Below, piece after piece: positions 1 to 5,193 of a DNA stretch of 7,290 bases (positions within the stretch are counted from its first letter, which is position 1; each line of letters begins with the position of its first letter). This DNA comes from Candidatus Methanoperedens sp. (GTDB lineage Archaea > Halobacteriota > Methanosarcinia > Methanosarcinales > Methanoperedenaceae), in the NCBI GenBank assembly GCA_027460605.1, contig JAPZAN010000019.1, positions 1-7,290 of the forward strand, given 5' to 3'. The notes below the pieces were generated by a model, which was not told the DNA's origin, searched no databases, and worked only from the letters and a program-made list of their open reading frames with translations. The translations under genes were made by a program, and so were the position numbers.

Positions 1-616
1 TTTTTTTTGCGCCAATCCCGGCAAGACTCAATGAAGCCGCCACATTGACATTCTGGGGAAATGCCTTCACAGCATCCTCTGCGCTTCCTTTGAACAGGAG
101 GGTTTTTTCATGGAAAGATGAAAGGTCAATTTTATTCTCGATAATAAAAGGCGCGCCTGCAAGACCTTTCGGATTTTTTGTGGTGGAGAGCATTACTTTA
201 TTAATGGATGCGACGGATGCCGATTTTAAGCCGTCGATGCCTGCGATGGCCCCGGATGGTATATAAATCCTGCACTGGTTATTTTTGGCGGCGCTGATGA
301 ACTTAGTTAACAACTCCGAATCAAGCATTGCTCCCACGCTCATGACCATAAGGTCTTTTCCATTTTCAAGCACAGTAAGCCCGTGCTCCCGCACCGCTTC
401 CTGCGAGGCGCATTCAACAACAACATCAACACTTTTTATCAATTCGTCAATTCTTGAAATCATCGGCTTATTTTCAAGGTTTCCAATCATTTTTTCGCAA
501 TGTTCCATGCTCCTGTCATAAACTGCAACAAGGCGCGCATCGATAATCCCTGTATCGACTGCTTTACAGATTTCAGCGCCTATTGTGCCGCAGCCGATTA
601 CACCGATTTTAAGCAT
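1..616 (-). CDS. nadX: L-aspartate dehydrogenase NadX, partial (C-terminus outside the window)
   Basis: Oxidises L-aspartate with NAD(P)+ to iminoaspartate, the first step of NAD synthesis where it replaces the oxidase NadB. The ATG is at 616-614 and 205 codons are visible before the window edge. The family is usually about 265 aa, so roughly 60 residues are missing. The N-terminus is a Rossmann fold with the dinucleotide motif GVIGCGTIG at residues 5-13. The family motif IPSGAIAGIDGL lies at residues 119-130 and TTKNPKGLAGAPF at about 145-157. A possible ribosome binding site, AAAGGT, lies just upstream (minus-strand sense). The gene is divergent from nadC, which acts later in the same pathway, and this supports the assignment. 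The fold and motifs are seen in the sequence; the substrate is inferred from the family and the neighbour. Homoserine dehydrogenase-like proteins are a less likely alternative. Confidence 0.9.
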   Translation of the reverse strand, partial: MLKIGVIGCGTIGAEICKAVDTGIIDARLVAVYDRSMEHCEKMIGNLENKPMISRIDELIKSVDVVVECASQEAVREHGLTVLENGKDLMVMSVGAMLDSELLTKFISAAKNNQCRIYIPSGAIAGIDGLKSASVASINKVMLSTTKNPKGLAGAPFIIENKIDLSSFHEKTLLFKGSAEDAVKAFPQNVNVAASLSLAGIGAKK

Positions 617-645
617 AAGTACCTTTTATGTTTTCTAATACTTTA

Positions 646-668
646 ACAGTAGTATATAAGTAATCTGT
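646..668. promoter_or_regulatory. Shared TATA box between nadX and nadC, inside a short inverted repeat
   Basis: TATATAAG on the plus strand (653-660) reads CTTATATA on the minus strand, so it fits the archaeal TATA consensus in both directions. Its centre is about 38-39 bp from both the nadX ATG (616) and the nadC ATG (694). Initiation about 25 bp away would give short leaders on both sides. The box is flanked by ACAG (646-649) and CTGT (665-668), which form a short inverted repeat that could be an operator. No other good TATA box is visible in the 77-bp gap. Confidence 0.55.
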
Positions 669-693
669 GGACAATAAATCATAGGGATTGATT

Positions 694-1515
694 ATGCTAT
701 TATCAGAACTGGAACGTTTTATCGAGGAAGATGTCGGATATAATGACGTCTCATGCAATATAATTCCTGACTGCAATGTGCATGCGGAAGTGATTGCGAA
801 GGAATATGGCATTGCGGCAGGGCTTCCTGAAGCGACACAGGTTTTTGAATATTTTGATATTTTCGCAGCCACGGATTTCATGGACGGCGATCTAATAAAT
901 GAAAATGACATCGTCTTCACGCTTGAAGGGGGAGCAAGGTCTATCCTCAGGGCTGAAAGGCTGGCATTGAATTTCCTCGGGCGGATGAGCGGGATTGCCA
1001 CCCTGACCAGGCAATACGTTGAAAGGGCAGACGGACCGAGAATTGCATGCACCAGGAAAACCACGCCGGGATTTAGAAAATTTGAGAAAAAAGCAGTTAT
1101 AGCAGGCGGAGGCGACTCTCACAGGTTCAACCTCTCGGATGCTGTCATGATTAAAGATAACCACATTGCAGTGCTCGGGCTTGAAAAAGCAGTGGACGCA
1201 GCAAAAAAAACTGCAAGCTTCACCCAGAAGATAGAAGTCGAGGTGGAAAATGTGGAATCTGCCATACAAGCTGCGGAATTAGGCGTGGATATAATCATGT
1301 TCGATAATATGGCACCTGATGAAATTGGGAAAGCTGTCAAAATGCTAAAGGAAAAAGACCTGAGGGATAAGGTAATCCTTGAAGCGTCAGGCAACATGTC
1401 ACTTGAGACTATCTCCAGTTATTCAAGAACGGGCGTTGATGTTATTTCGGTTGGCGCGCTGACTCATTCATCAAACTGGCTTGATTTAAGCCTCAGGATT
1501 ATATCAAAGGATTGA
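694..1515 (+). CDS. nadC: Nicotinate-nucleotide pyrophosphorylase (quinolinate phosphoribosyltransferase) NadC
   Basis: Converts quinolinate and phosphoribosyl pyrophosphate to nicotinate mononucleotide, CO2 and pyrophosphate in de novo NAD synthesis. The protein is 273 aa, normal for the family. The family motifs appear in order: RAERLALN (86-93), SGIAT (99-103), TRKTTPG (120-126), GGGDSHR (138-144, phosphate and substrate binding), IKDNH (153-157), EVEVE (181-185), FDN (203-205), EASGN (230-234) and GALTHS (254-259). An in-frame TTG at 688 would add two residues, but ATG 694 is preferred. It has AGGG (683-686) seven bases upstream, and the mature start MLLSELERFIEEDVG matches the usual family N-terminus. 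It is divergent from nadX, so two steps of one pathway flank one promoter region. nadA is not in the window. Confidence 0.96.
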   Translation: MLLSELERFIEEDVGYNDVSCNIIPDCNVHAEVIAKEYGIAAGLPEATQVFEYFDIFAATDFMDGDLINENDIVFTLEGGARSILRAERLALNFLGRMSGIATLTRQYVERADGPRIACTRKTTPGFRKFEKKAVIAGGGDSHRFNLSDAVMIKDNHIAVLGLEKAVDAAKKTASFTQKIEVEVENVESAIQAAELGVDIIMFDNMAPDEIGKAVKMLKEKDLRDKVILEASGNMSLETISSYSRTGVDVISVGALTHSSNWLDLSLRIISKD

Positions 1516-1537
1516 AGCAGCCAATTCGGCTCACAGT

Positions 1538-1556
1538 GATTCTTCTTAATTTACAT
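1538..1556 (+). terminator. Possible T-rich terminator after nadC
   Basis: The 44-bp gap between the converging ends of nadC and the AbrB-family gene contains the pyrimidine-rich tract TTCTTCTTAATTT. Archaeal transcription often ends at such T-rich stretches without a hairpin, and no strong stem is visible here. The call rests on position and composition only. Confidence 0.3.
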
Positions 1557-1559
1557 GTT

Positions 1560-2102
1560 TCAATACCAATCTTGTTGCTTTTCATATATATCCACGATAA
1601 ATTTGATATTCTCTGCATTTATCGAATTTTTAATATTTTTATCTTTGACATACAATGCAAGTTGCTCATCAAACAGAAGACTAATATTCTTTTTGAGTAC
1701 AACTCTTCTTTTTAAGTCTCTATATTCATAGTCATCTGATGATATTATCTCTCTACTTATCGTTTTTTCTTTGCATAGTTTTATTATACTTCCCTCTGGA
1801 ATTTCCTCATTATTAGCATCCTTTAATACCATTTCTATTCCATATCCGCCTTCTTTAGGTAGTTCCAAACGATACGTTACTGACCCTGTATGCAGCGTAA
1901 CAATTGCATTCTCTTTAGGGTTCTTCTTAACATAATCCGCATTATCTTCAGTTAAAATTCTCCTGCCTATATATTCCTCATGTTTTATATCACCCTTAAC
2001 ATCTATTTGGACTATATCTCCTTCTTTCAGGTTTAAGGCTATTCTCACAGGCTCGGGTATAACAACCAGACCTTTTTTTCTAAGTTGAACAACGGTTTCC
2101 AT
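1560..2102 (-). CDS. AbrB/SpoVT-family DNA-binding protein with an unknown C-terminal region
   Basis: The 180-aa product starts with a swapped-hairpin AbrB-type domain. Residues 4-36 contain RKKGLVVIPEPVR followed by LNLKEGDIVQI, the usual pattern of this family (PhoU-like/MazE/SpoVT regulators and antitoxins). Residues 40-180 are acidic and lysine-rich, with no motif I recognise. The protein is much longer than a plain AbrB antitoxin (about 50-90 aa), so a regulator with an added sensing or partner-binding domain is plausible. The ATG at 2102-2100 places the DNA-binding domain right at the N-terminus. The gene is convergent with nadC and divergent from the 275-aa gene at 2297, which it may regulate. 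It is more A+T-rich than nadC, suggesting accessory DNA. The DNA-binding domain is firm; target and role are inference. Confidence 0.75.
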   Translation of the reverse strand: METVVQLRKKGLVVIPEPVRIALNLKEGDIVQIDVKGDIKHEEYIGRRILTEDNADYVKKNPKENAIVTLHTGSVTYRLELPKEGGYGIEMVLKDANNEEIPEGSIIKLCKEKTISREIISSDDYEYRDLKRRVVLKKNISLLFDEQLALYVKDKNIKNSINAENIKFIVDIYEKQQDWY

Positions 2103-2116
2103 TTATATCACAACCC

Positions 2117-2180
2117 ACTTTATAACTCAATCATAAATATACTTTATTCTACTTTATTCCGATTTAATCCGATAATAATA
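2117..2180. repeat. Decamer-phased direct repeats in the AbrB promoter region
   Basis: ACTTTAT occurs three times, at 2117-2123, 2141-2147 and 2151-2157. The last two begin a run of related 10-bp units: ACTTTATTCT (2141), ACTTTATTCC (2151), GATTTAATCC (2161) and GATAATAATA (2171). TCCGAT also repeats at 2158-2163 and 2168-2173. The 10-bp period puts every unit on the same face of the helix and the run adjoins the minus-strand TATA box. This is typical of a cooperative operator, possibly for the AbrB-type protein itself. The repeats are seen directly; the operator role is inferred. Confidence 0.5.
2133..2141 (-). promoter_or_regulatory. TATA box of the AbrB-family gene
   Basis: Read on the minus strand this is TATATTTAT, about 35 bp upstream of the ATG at 2102. 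This spacing predicts a start site near 2110 and a leader of roughly 10 bases. It lies next to the ACTTTAT repeats described separately, so a protein bound there could block the promoter. Confidence 0.45.
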
Positions 2181-2222
2181 AATAGTAAGTAGGCATAGGT
2201 TAAAGAAAAACGAGCAATAATG

Positions 2223-2235
2223 GTCACGCGGTGAC
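2223..2235. repeat. Short palindrome GTCAC-GCG-GTGAC between the divergent genes
   Basis: A perfect 5-bp inverted repeat with a 3-bp spacer. It is G+C-rich in an otherwise A+T-rich 194-bp gap, 62 bp upstream of the ATG at 2297. It could be a dimer binding site for the plus-strand gene. Short palindromes of this size also occur by chance. Confidence 0.3.
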
Positions 2236-2296
2236 GTAACAAGCGTATTAATTAGTCATAAAAAAGTGGTTTATGAATTAAAAGGAAGTAAGGATA

Positions 2297-3124
2297 ATGC
2301 AAACAAATAAATCAGTTTTCAAACATCGTTCAGAATTTGAGGATCTTTCAGAGATACAATGCGAAAAATGGCTTTCATCATTGGGTTTAAAAATAAAAAA
2401 GCTCTCTCCTCCGGGGCCTGATTATGAAATCACAGAGGAGAGTATCGGGGTTGAGTGTTCTATTATGGATGTTTATAAAAATGCTAATGTTCTTGCAGAC
2501 CTTCGTAAAAATCTCTGCAATAAAAAAGGAACTGAGCAGTATGTTAAAATTACCGTTGATGAAAGTTCCAGTGTGATAGCAAAGAAAATCAAGGAATTTA
2601 AAAGAGATGATGAAACAGCCGTACTAATAGTTGAGTATGATTTATCAGCGGTCAGAAAAAAGCATCTAAGCAAACTAAATAAGGAAATCGAACATTTCCA
2701 AAGGTTTGAGAAATGTCTACTCGTTTTGGATTACAGATATTTTATGTTTCATTCCAATATTTTAGCAGCTGAATGGAACGATATTTTACAACAGTATGGA
2801 GAAAGTTACAAAAGTCTTTTAGGCGTGATATTGGTAACTCTTAAAACAGCTAAAGATGATGTTACGGTGGATTCGCCTGTTTTGCAATTCATACAGAATC
2901 CACAGACACCTTTTCAAATACCAAAGCAACTAGAATCTATTAAACTGACAGATAAGCGGTATCATATTATACCCATATCTATCGAAGTCTGTGGTCCTGC
3001 GCAAGGGGTAAAATTTGAACTCAGTAGAGAATACTTGAAAAAATTTGGATTAGATGCTGAAACGATAAGAGTTCATACCATCGAAAATGAAACAGGTGGG
3101 CAAATTCATATAGAAAATGTATAG
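2297..3124 (+). CDS. Unknown 275-aa protein, possible degenerate PD-(D/E)XK nuclease fold
   Basis: I do not recognise a named family. The N-terminal third has a helix with an acidic residue (SEIQCEKWLSSLG, about 18-30), then PPGPDYEI (38-45), then a strand IGVECSI (50-56). This order resembles restriction-endonuclease-like folds, with D42 and E53 as metal ligands. The usual lysine of E-x-K is a serine here (S55), so activity is doubtful. Residues 61-140 are lysine-rich and helical. Hydrophobic strands follow at about 140-150 and 174-182. The C-terminal 60 residues look like a small alpha/beta domain. No signal peptide or membrane segment is seen. Two purine-rich sites, AGGAAG (2283-2288) and AAGGA (2290-2294), support the ATG. 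The gene is divergent from an AbrB-type regulator in A+T-rich DNA, which suggests a defence, toxin or mobile-element accessory role. The nuclease idea is tentative. Confidence 0.7.
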   Translation: MQTNKSVFKHRSEFEDLSEIQCEKWLSSLGLKIKKLSPPGPDYEITEESIGVECSIMDVYKNANVLADLRKNLCNKKGTEQYVKITVDESSSVIAKKIKEFKRDDETAVLIVEYDLSAVRKKHLSKLNKEIEHFQRFEKCLLVLDYRYFMFHSNILAAEWNDILQQYGESYKSLLGVILVTLKTAKDDVTVDSPVLQFIQNPQTPFQIPKQLESIKLTDKRYHIIPISIEVCGPAQGVKFELSREYLKKFGLDAETIRVHTIENETGGQIHIENV

Positions 3125-3180
3125 GAAGTAAGAAATGTAATACTCCCTTTGGCGTAATCTGTCCCAACGCCCGCCAATCA

Positions 3181-3194
3181 GAAAGGATAAAATA
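3181..3194 (+). promoter_or_regulatory. Promoter of tRNA-Pro (BRE and TATA box)
   Basis: ATAAAATA (3187-3194) is preceded by purine-rich GAAAGG (3181-3186), like an archaeal BRE plus TATA box. Initiation about 25 bp downstream falls near 3215, shortly before the mature tRNA 5' end at 3224. Confidence 0.55.
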
Positions 3195-3223
3195 CTAAAG
3201 AAGAGTCTTAGGCTTACTCCTAC

Positions 3224-3298
3224 GGGGTCGTAGGGTAGCCTGGTCCATCCTTCATGCTTGGGGTGCATGAGACCTGAGTTCAAATCTCAGCGACCCCA
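3224..3298 (+). tRNA. tRNA-Pro (anticodon GGG)
   Basis: Folded by eye, all arms are present. The acceptor stem GGGGTCG/CGACCCC is 7 perfect pairs (3224-3230 with 3291-3297), with discriminator A at 3298. The D arm contains GGGTAGCCTGGTCC. The anticodon stem CATGC/GCATG (3253-3257 with 3265-3269) closes a 7-base loop TTGGGGT, which sets the anticodon to GGG at 3260-3262, with U33 and G37. The variable loop is AGAC. The T arm CTGAG/CTCAG (3274-3278 with 3286-3290) encloses TTCAAAT. No intron is present. The 3' CCA is not encoded, so it must be added after transcription, as in many archaea. The GGG tRNA reads CCC and CCU proline codons. Confidence 0.95.
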
Positions 3299-3311
3299 TA
3301 TTAAATTCAAC

Positions 3312-3376
3312 GTACTTTGCGCCTTTGCGGTGAGTAAAACCAAACACCGCAAAGCACGCCAAGACCGCAAAGTTAC
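3312..3376. repeat. Nested inverted repeat of CTTTGCG units (REP-like)
   Basis: CTTTGCGGTG (3323-3332) pairs perfectly with CACCGCAAAG (3345-3354) around a 12-base loop. An outer arm ACTTTGCG (3314-3321) pairs with CGCAAAGT (3366-3373). The two are joined by an unequal internal loop of 1 and 11 bases. The result is two copies of a CTTTGCG-N-CTTTGCGGTG unit facing each other, as in bacterial REP/BIME-type palindromes. Similar CTTTGCG repeats occur between genes in many environmental genomes (recalled, not searched). It could be a transcript-stabilising hairpin, a terminator or a dispersed repeat. Confidence 0.65.
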
Positions 3377-3395
3377 TTTGACTAAATATAAAACG

Positions 3396-3428
3396 AAAGA
3401 TTTTAAACACCTTGAAATGAAAATCTTT
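3396..3428. repeat. A+T-rich inverted repeat AAAGATTTT/AAAATCTTT
   Basis: Perfect 9-bp arms (3396-3404 and 3420-3428) enclose a 15-base loop. It lies between the CTTTGCG palindrome and the thioredoxin-like gene. It may be an operator for that gene or a second hairpin in a transcript running on from the tRNA. The rest of the gap 3299-3504 holds possible TATA sequences TATTTAAG (3443-3450) and TTTATTTA (3476-3483) and no coding signal I trust. Confidence 0.45.
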
Positions 3429-3495
3429 ATCCGAAAATAATGTATTTAAGCAAAACTTGCCTCAAAGATAACTGGTTTATTTACAAAGTATAAAA

Positions 3496-3500
3496 GTGAT
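3496..3500 (+). promoter_or_regulatory. Ribosome binding site GTGAT that decides the start of the thioredoxin-like gene
   Basis: GTGAT matches the archaeal GGAGGTGAT site and lies four bases upstream of ATG 3505. Its GTG could be misread as the start codon three codons earlier. Treating it as the binding site gives the normal N-terminus, a strand beginning TTVELYYSD. Confidence 0.6.
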
Positions 3501-3504
3501 ACCA

Positions 3505-3753
3505 ATGACAACCGTTGAACTCTATTATTCTGACACATGCTCAAATTGCCACACGCTCCGGGCTCTTTTGATCGAGACGCTCCCTAAAACCATGAAATTC
3601 AAGGAAATCAACATATCTTATCCTGAAGGGCAGTGCCGCGCCTCTGAACTCGGTATAATGTCTGTTCCCACCGTAGCGATTGACGGGGAGATTGTATTTG
3701 TGGGAAGAGCATCAAGGGAAGAGATTTTAAAAGAGATAAGTTTAAGGAAATAG
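3505..3753 (+). CDS. Small thioredoxin/glutaredoxin-like protein
   Basis: An 82-aa single-domain disulfide reductase-like protein of the cytoplasm. Residues 4-9 form the first strand. The redox motif C12-S-N-C15 follows at the head of helix 1 (CSNCHTLRALL). The second strand is KFKEINI (31-37). The conserved cis-proline loop is VPTVAI (54-59), followed by DGEIVFVG and a final helix with REEILKEI. The length and layout match the short archaeal thioredoxin/glutaredoxin-like proteins of methanogens. The extra Cys at residue 44 is not part of the active site. Neighbours give no clue to the substrate, and its partner reductase is not in the window. It stands alone: a tRNA and two hairpins lie upstream, and the vapC remnant converges from downstream. 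Confidence 0.9.
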   Translation: MTTVELYYSDTCSNCHTLRALLIETLPKTMKFKEINISYPEGQCRASELGIMSVPTVAIDGEIVFVGRASREEILKEISLRK

Positions 3754-3756
3754 ATT

Positions 3757-3773
3757 CTTTGGTTTTTTATTTA
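3757..3773 (+). terminator. T-rich terminator after the thioredoxin-like gene
   Basis: TTTGGTTTTTTATTT begins four bases after the stop codon, in the 30-bp gap between converging genes. The run of six T residues (3763-3768) without a stem fits an archaeal oligo-T terminator. Confidence 0.5.
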
Positions 3774-3783
3774 CTAAATACAA

Positions 3784-4164
3784 TTACGGCAAGAGCTTGA
3801 ATCCCACTCTTTCAAAATCATCGTCAAATGAAAAAACCTTCTCTATACCCCGAATCTTCATTATAGCAAAACTCGTGCAGTCTGTAAAACTTAATTTCTT
3901 ATCCTCATAGGTCTTAAAAAGTTCCCATGCAGGCTCAAATAATTCCCGTCCCACCCCGACCTTCTCAACAACATTCGAAGTAAGGATGTCCTGTCCCCAT
4001 TCAACAGCTTCCTTGTGCCCCACAGCGTAGCGTATTCTTGTCAGGGTCTCATCAATTATATAATCTGAAGTAATTATTTTCTTTATCTTTACCTTGCCAT
4101 TCTTGATTTCTTCAAGAAACCTGGTCGAAGCAAGATGATTATTGTCCTTTTCATTTACAAGCGG
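3784..4164 (-). pseudogene. vapC: VapC-type PIN-domain toxin, 5'-truncated remnant
   Basis: Read on the minus strand from 4164 the frame gives PLVNEKDNNHL, then ITSDYIIDETLTRIRYAVG, then LSFTDCTSFAIM and VFSFDDDFERVGF before the stop at 3784. This is a PIN ribonuclease domain of VapC type. The conserved acids in IIDETL (E), FTDCTS (D) and FSFDDDF (D) are present. The usual opening of about 13-15 residues, a start codon and the strand with DTSAF-like sequence carrying the first catalytic Asp, is absent. An in-frame TAA lies at 4173-4171, and the first usable start is GTG 4023, which would give only 79 aa. The remnant fuses out of frame into the antitoxin gene, overlapping its end. A functional RNase is unlikely. 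The family is clear; loss of function is inferred. Confidence 0.8.
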
Positions 4165-4273
4165 CTTGCCTTATCGCTTCTTTAATCGAAAGGCCTTTCT
4201 TTTCCGCCGTCTTTTTTAACTCGGAATAGAGATGCTTATCAAGCTCGCTCTGGATGTATTTTATTTCGGACAT
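4151..4273 (-). CDS. Ribbon-helix-helix antitoxin, C-terminally truncated (VapB-like)
   Basis: A 40-aa frame from ATG 4273. Residues 3-9 (EIKYIQS) form the DNA-binding strand, about 12-27 helix A (KHLYSELKKTAEKKG), and 29-38 helix B (LSIKEAIRQA). The layout is that of CopG/Arc-type ribbon-helix-helix antitoxins of vapBC pairs, and helix B keeps its hallmark GLSIKEAIR. Such antitoxins usually run on for 30-50 residues that wrap and inhibit the toxin; here the frame ends in AACK at a TGA (4153-4151), just where the toxin sequence begins. The DNA-binding half may still fold, dimerise and bind its promoter, but it cannot neutralise a toxin. Its promoter region keeps three TAAATG repeats and a TATA box. 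It is too short to be trusted without the VapC context. Confidence 0.6.
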   Translation of the reverse strand: MSEIKYIQSELDKHLYSELKKTAEKKGLSIKEAIRQAACK

Positions 4274-4304
4274 TTACTATCAACATTTAGAGATGGCATT
4301 TAGA
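4271..4304 (-). repeat. Three TAAATG repeats at 13-bp spacing in the vapB leader
   Basis: CATTTA begins at 4271, 4284 and 4297 on the plus strand (TAAATG on the minus strand), an exact 13-bp period. Two copies extend to CATTTAGA. The first includes the antitoxin start codon and all lie between it and the TATA box. Ribbon-helix-helix antitoxins normally autoregulate through closely spaced repeats of this kind. Confidence 0.45.
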
Positions 4305-4320
4305 CAATAAATATGTATCG

Positions 4321-4329
4321 TTTATATAG
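4321..4329 (-). promoter_or_regulatory. TATA box of the antitoxin gene
   Basis: CTATATAAA on the minus strand, about 50 bp upstream of the ATG at 4273. The predicted start is near 4298, just inside the TAAATG repeats. A purine-tolerant T-rich stretch sits upstream, but no clear BRE is seen. Confidence 0.5.
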
Positions 4330-4377
4330 ATTAAATCATGCAATGTTTTGCGTTCTTTGCATCTCGATGGTTTTTCC

Positions 4378-5127
4378 CTACAACCCCATCCTCTTCACAA
4401 TCTCCCCGACACCCCGGAACGCAGCCGAATCCTCCGGCAACTCGGCAAGCGGTCTCCCCTCAAGATCAAAACTCGCAAGCGTCTCATCAAAAGGCACAAC
4501 TCCCACAAGGTCCATCTTCAACTCCCTCGCATACTCCTCTATCCTTGCGCGGTTCTCAGGTGTGACCTTGTTCGCTATCACATGCATCTTTTTAATATTC
4601 AAATTCAGCGACTTTGCCAGTTCCCGTATCCGTTCAGCAGTCTGAAGGCCGCGGCGCGATCCGTCCGTGACCACGAGCAGTTCATCCACATCGCGGATTA
4701 TCCGCCGCGACAGATGCTCAAGCCCTGCAGCCGTGTCGATTATCGTCAGGTCATAGTTCTTAAGAATCCTGTCCATAATCCCGCGCAGGAGGTTATTTGC
4801 AAAGCAGTAGCAGCCCGCCCCCTCAGGCCGCCCCATCACCAGCAGGTCATAATGCGGCATCTCTGTGAGAACCTCATATACTTTCGATTCCAGCAGCCTC
4901 TCCTTATTGGTATCGGGAGGCATCTTATCGCGCTCCTGTAACATGAATTCCCGCATATCGCCGATTGTCTTTTCAACCCTGACGCCAAGCACATCCGGCA
5001 GGTTGGAATCCGGGTCTGCGTCAATGGCAAGCAGCGTTTTTTTGCCTGAAGACAGGTGTTTTATCAGCATCCCGGCTACGGCTGTTTTTCCTGTTCCGCC
5101 CTTGCCTGTGATTGCGATTACTTTCAT
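4378..5127 (-). CDS. cooC: CooC-type nickel-insertion ATPase for CODH/acetyl-CoA synthase
   Basis: A 249-aa MinD/ParA-class P-loop ATPase (cytoplasmic). The deviant Walker A GKGGTGKT is at 8-15, with signature K9 and nucleotide-binding K14. DADPDSNLPDVLG is at 36-48. The GRPEGAGCYC segment (99-108) places C106 and C108 as the CxC nickel-binding pair of the CooC family. IIDTAAG (129-135) holds D131 of switch II. CooC proteins dimerise through the CxC pair and deliver Ni to the catalytic cluster of CODH or ACS. It lies downstream of cdhC on the same strand, as in Methanosarcina-type cdh operons. The ATG at 5127 is required by the Walker A position, yet no good ribosome binding site is visible. 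The inserted element ends about 30 bp upstream and may have displaced it. The family is certain; whether it serves CODH or ACS, or both, is inferred. Confidence 0.92.
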   Translation of the reverse strand: MKVIAITGKGGTGKTAVAGMLIKHLSSGKKTLLAIDADPDSNLPDVLGVRVEKTIGDMREFMLQERDKMPPDTNKERLLESKVYEVLTEMPHYDLLVMGRPEGAGCYCFANNLLRGIMDRILKNYDLTIIDTAAGLEHLSRRIIRDVDELLVVTDGSRRGLQTAERIRELAKSLNLNIKKMHVIANKVTPENRARIEEYARELKMDLVGVVPFDETLASFDLEGRPLAELPEDSAAFRGVGEIVKRMGL

Positions 5128-5193
5128 AAGAATTATCGTGTAATGAAAAAATCAACAACTAACTCGTACTAACTGATACGAACTCACGTCGCC

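Noticed and set aside
291..300. TGATGA sequences resembling C boxes of C/D sRNAs (here and near 1317, 1735 and 2558)
   Set aside because: All lie inside coding genes and lack a properly spaced D box and C'/D' pair.
45..521. Two plus-strand open frames at the left edge
   Set aside because: They are antisense to nadX, whose Rossmann motif and family segments are unmistakable.
688..693. TTG at 688 as the nadC start
   Set aside because: It leaves only one base between AGGG and the start; ATG 694 has better spacing and matches the family N-terminus.
3258..3262. Anticodon UGG for the tRNA-Pro
   Set aside because: That register breaks the anticodon stem; CATGC/GCATG pairing fixes a 7-base loop with GGG.
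3050..3440. Open frames over the tRNA and its flanks on both strands
   Set aside because: They run through the structured tRNA and hairpins, show no protein-like composition and have no ribosome binding site.
3496..3504. GTG at 3496 as the start of the thioredoxin-like gene
   Set aside because: GTGAT is a good ribosome binding site for ATG 3505, and the extra MIP residues are not expected.
4313..5143. Several plus-strand open frames opposite cooC
   Set aside because: They are Ser/Pro/Arg-rich antisense shadows of a clearly conserved ATPase gene.
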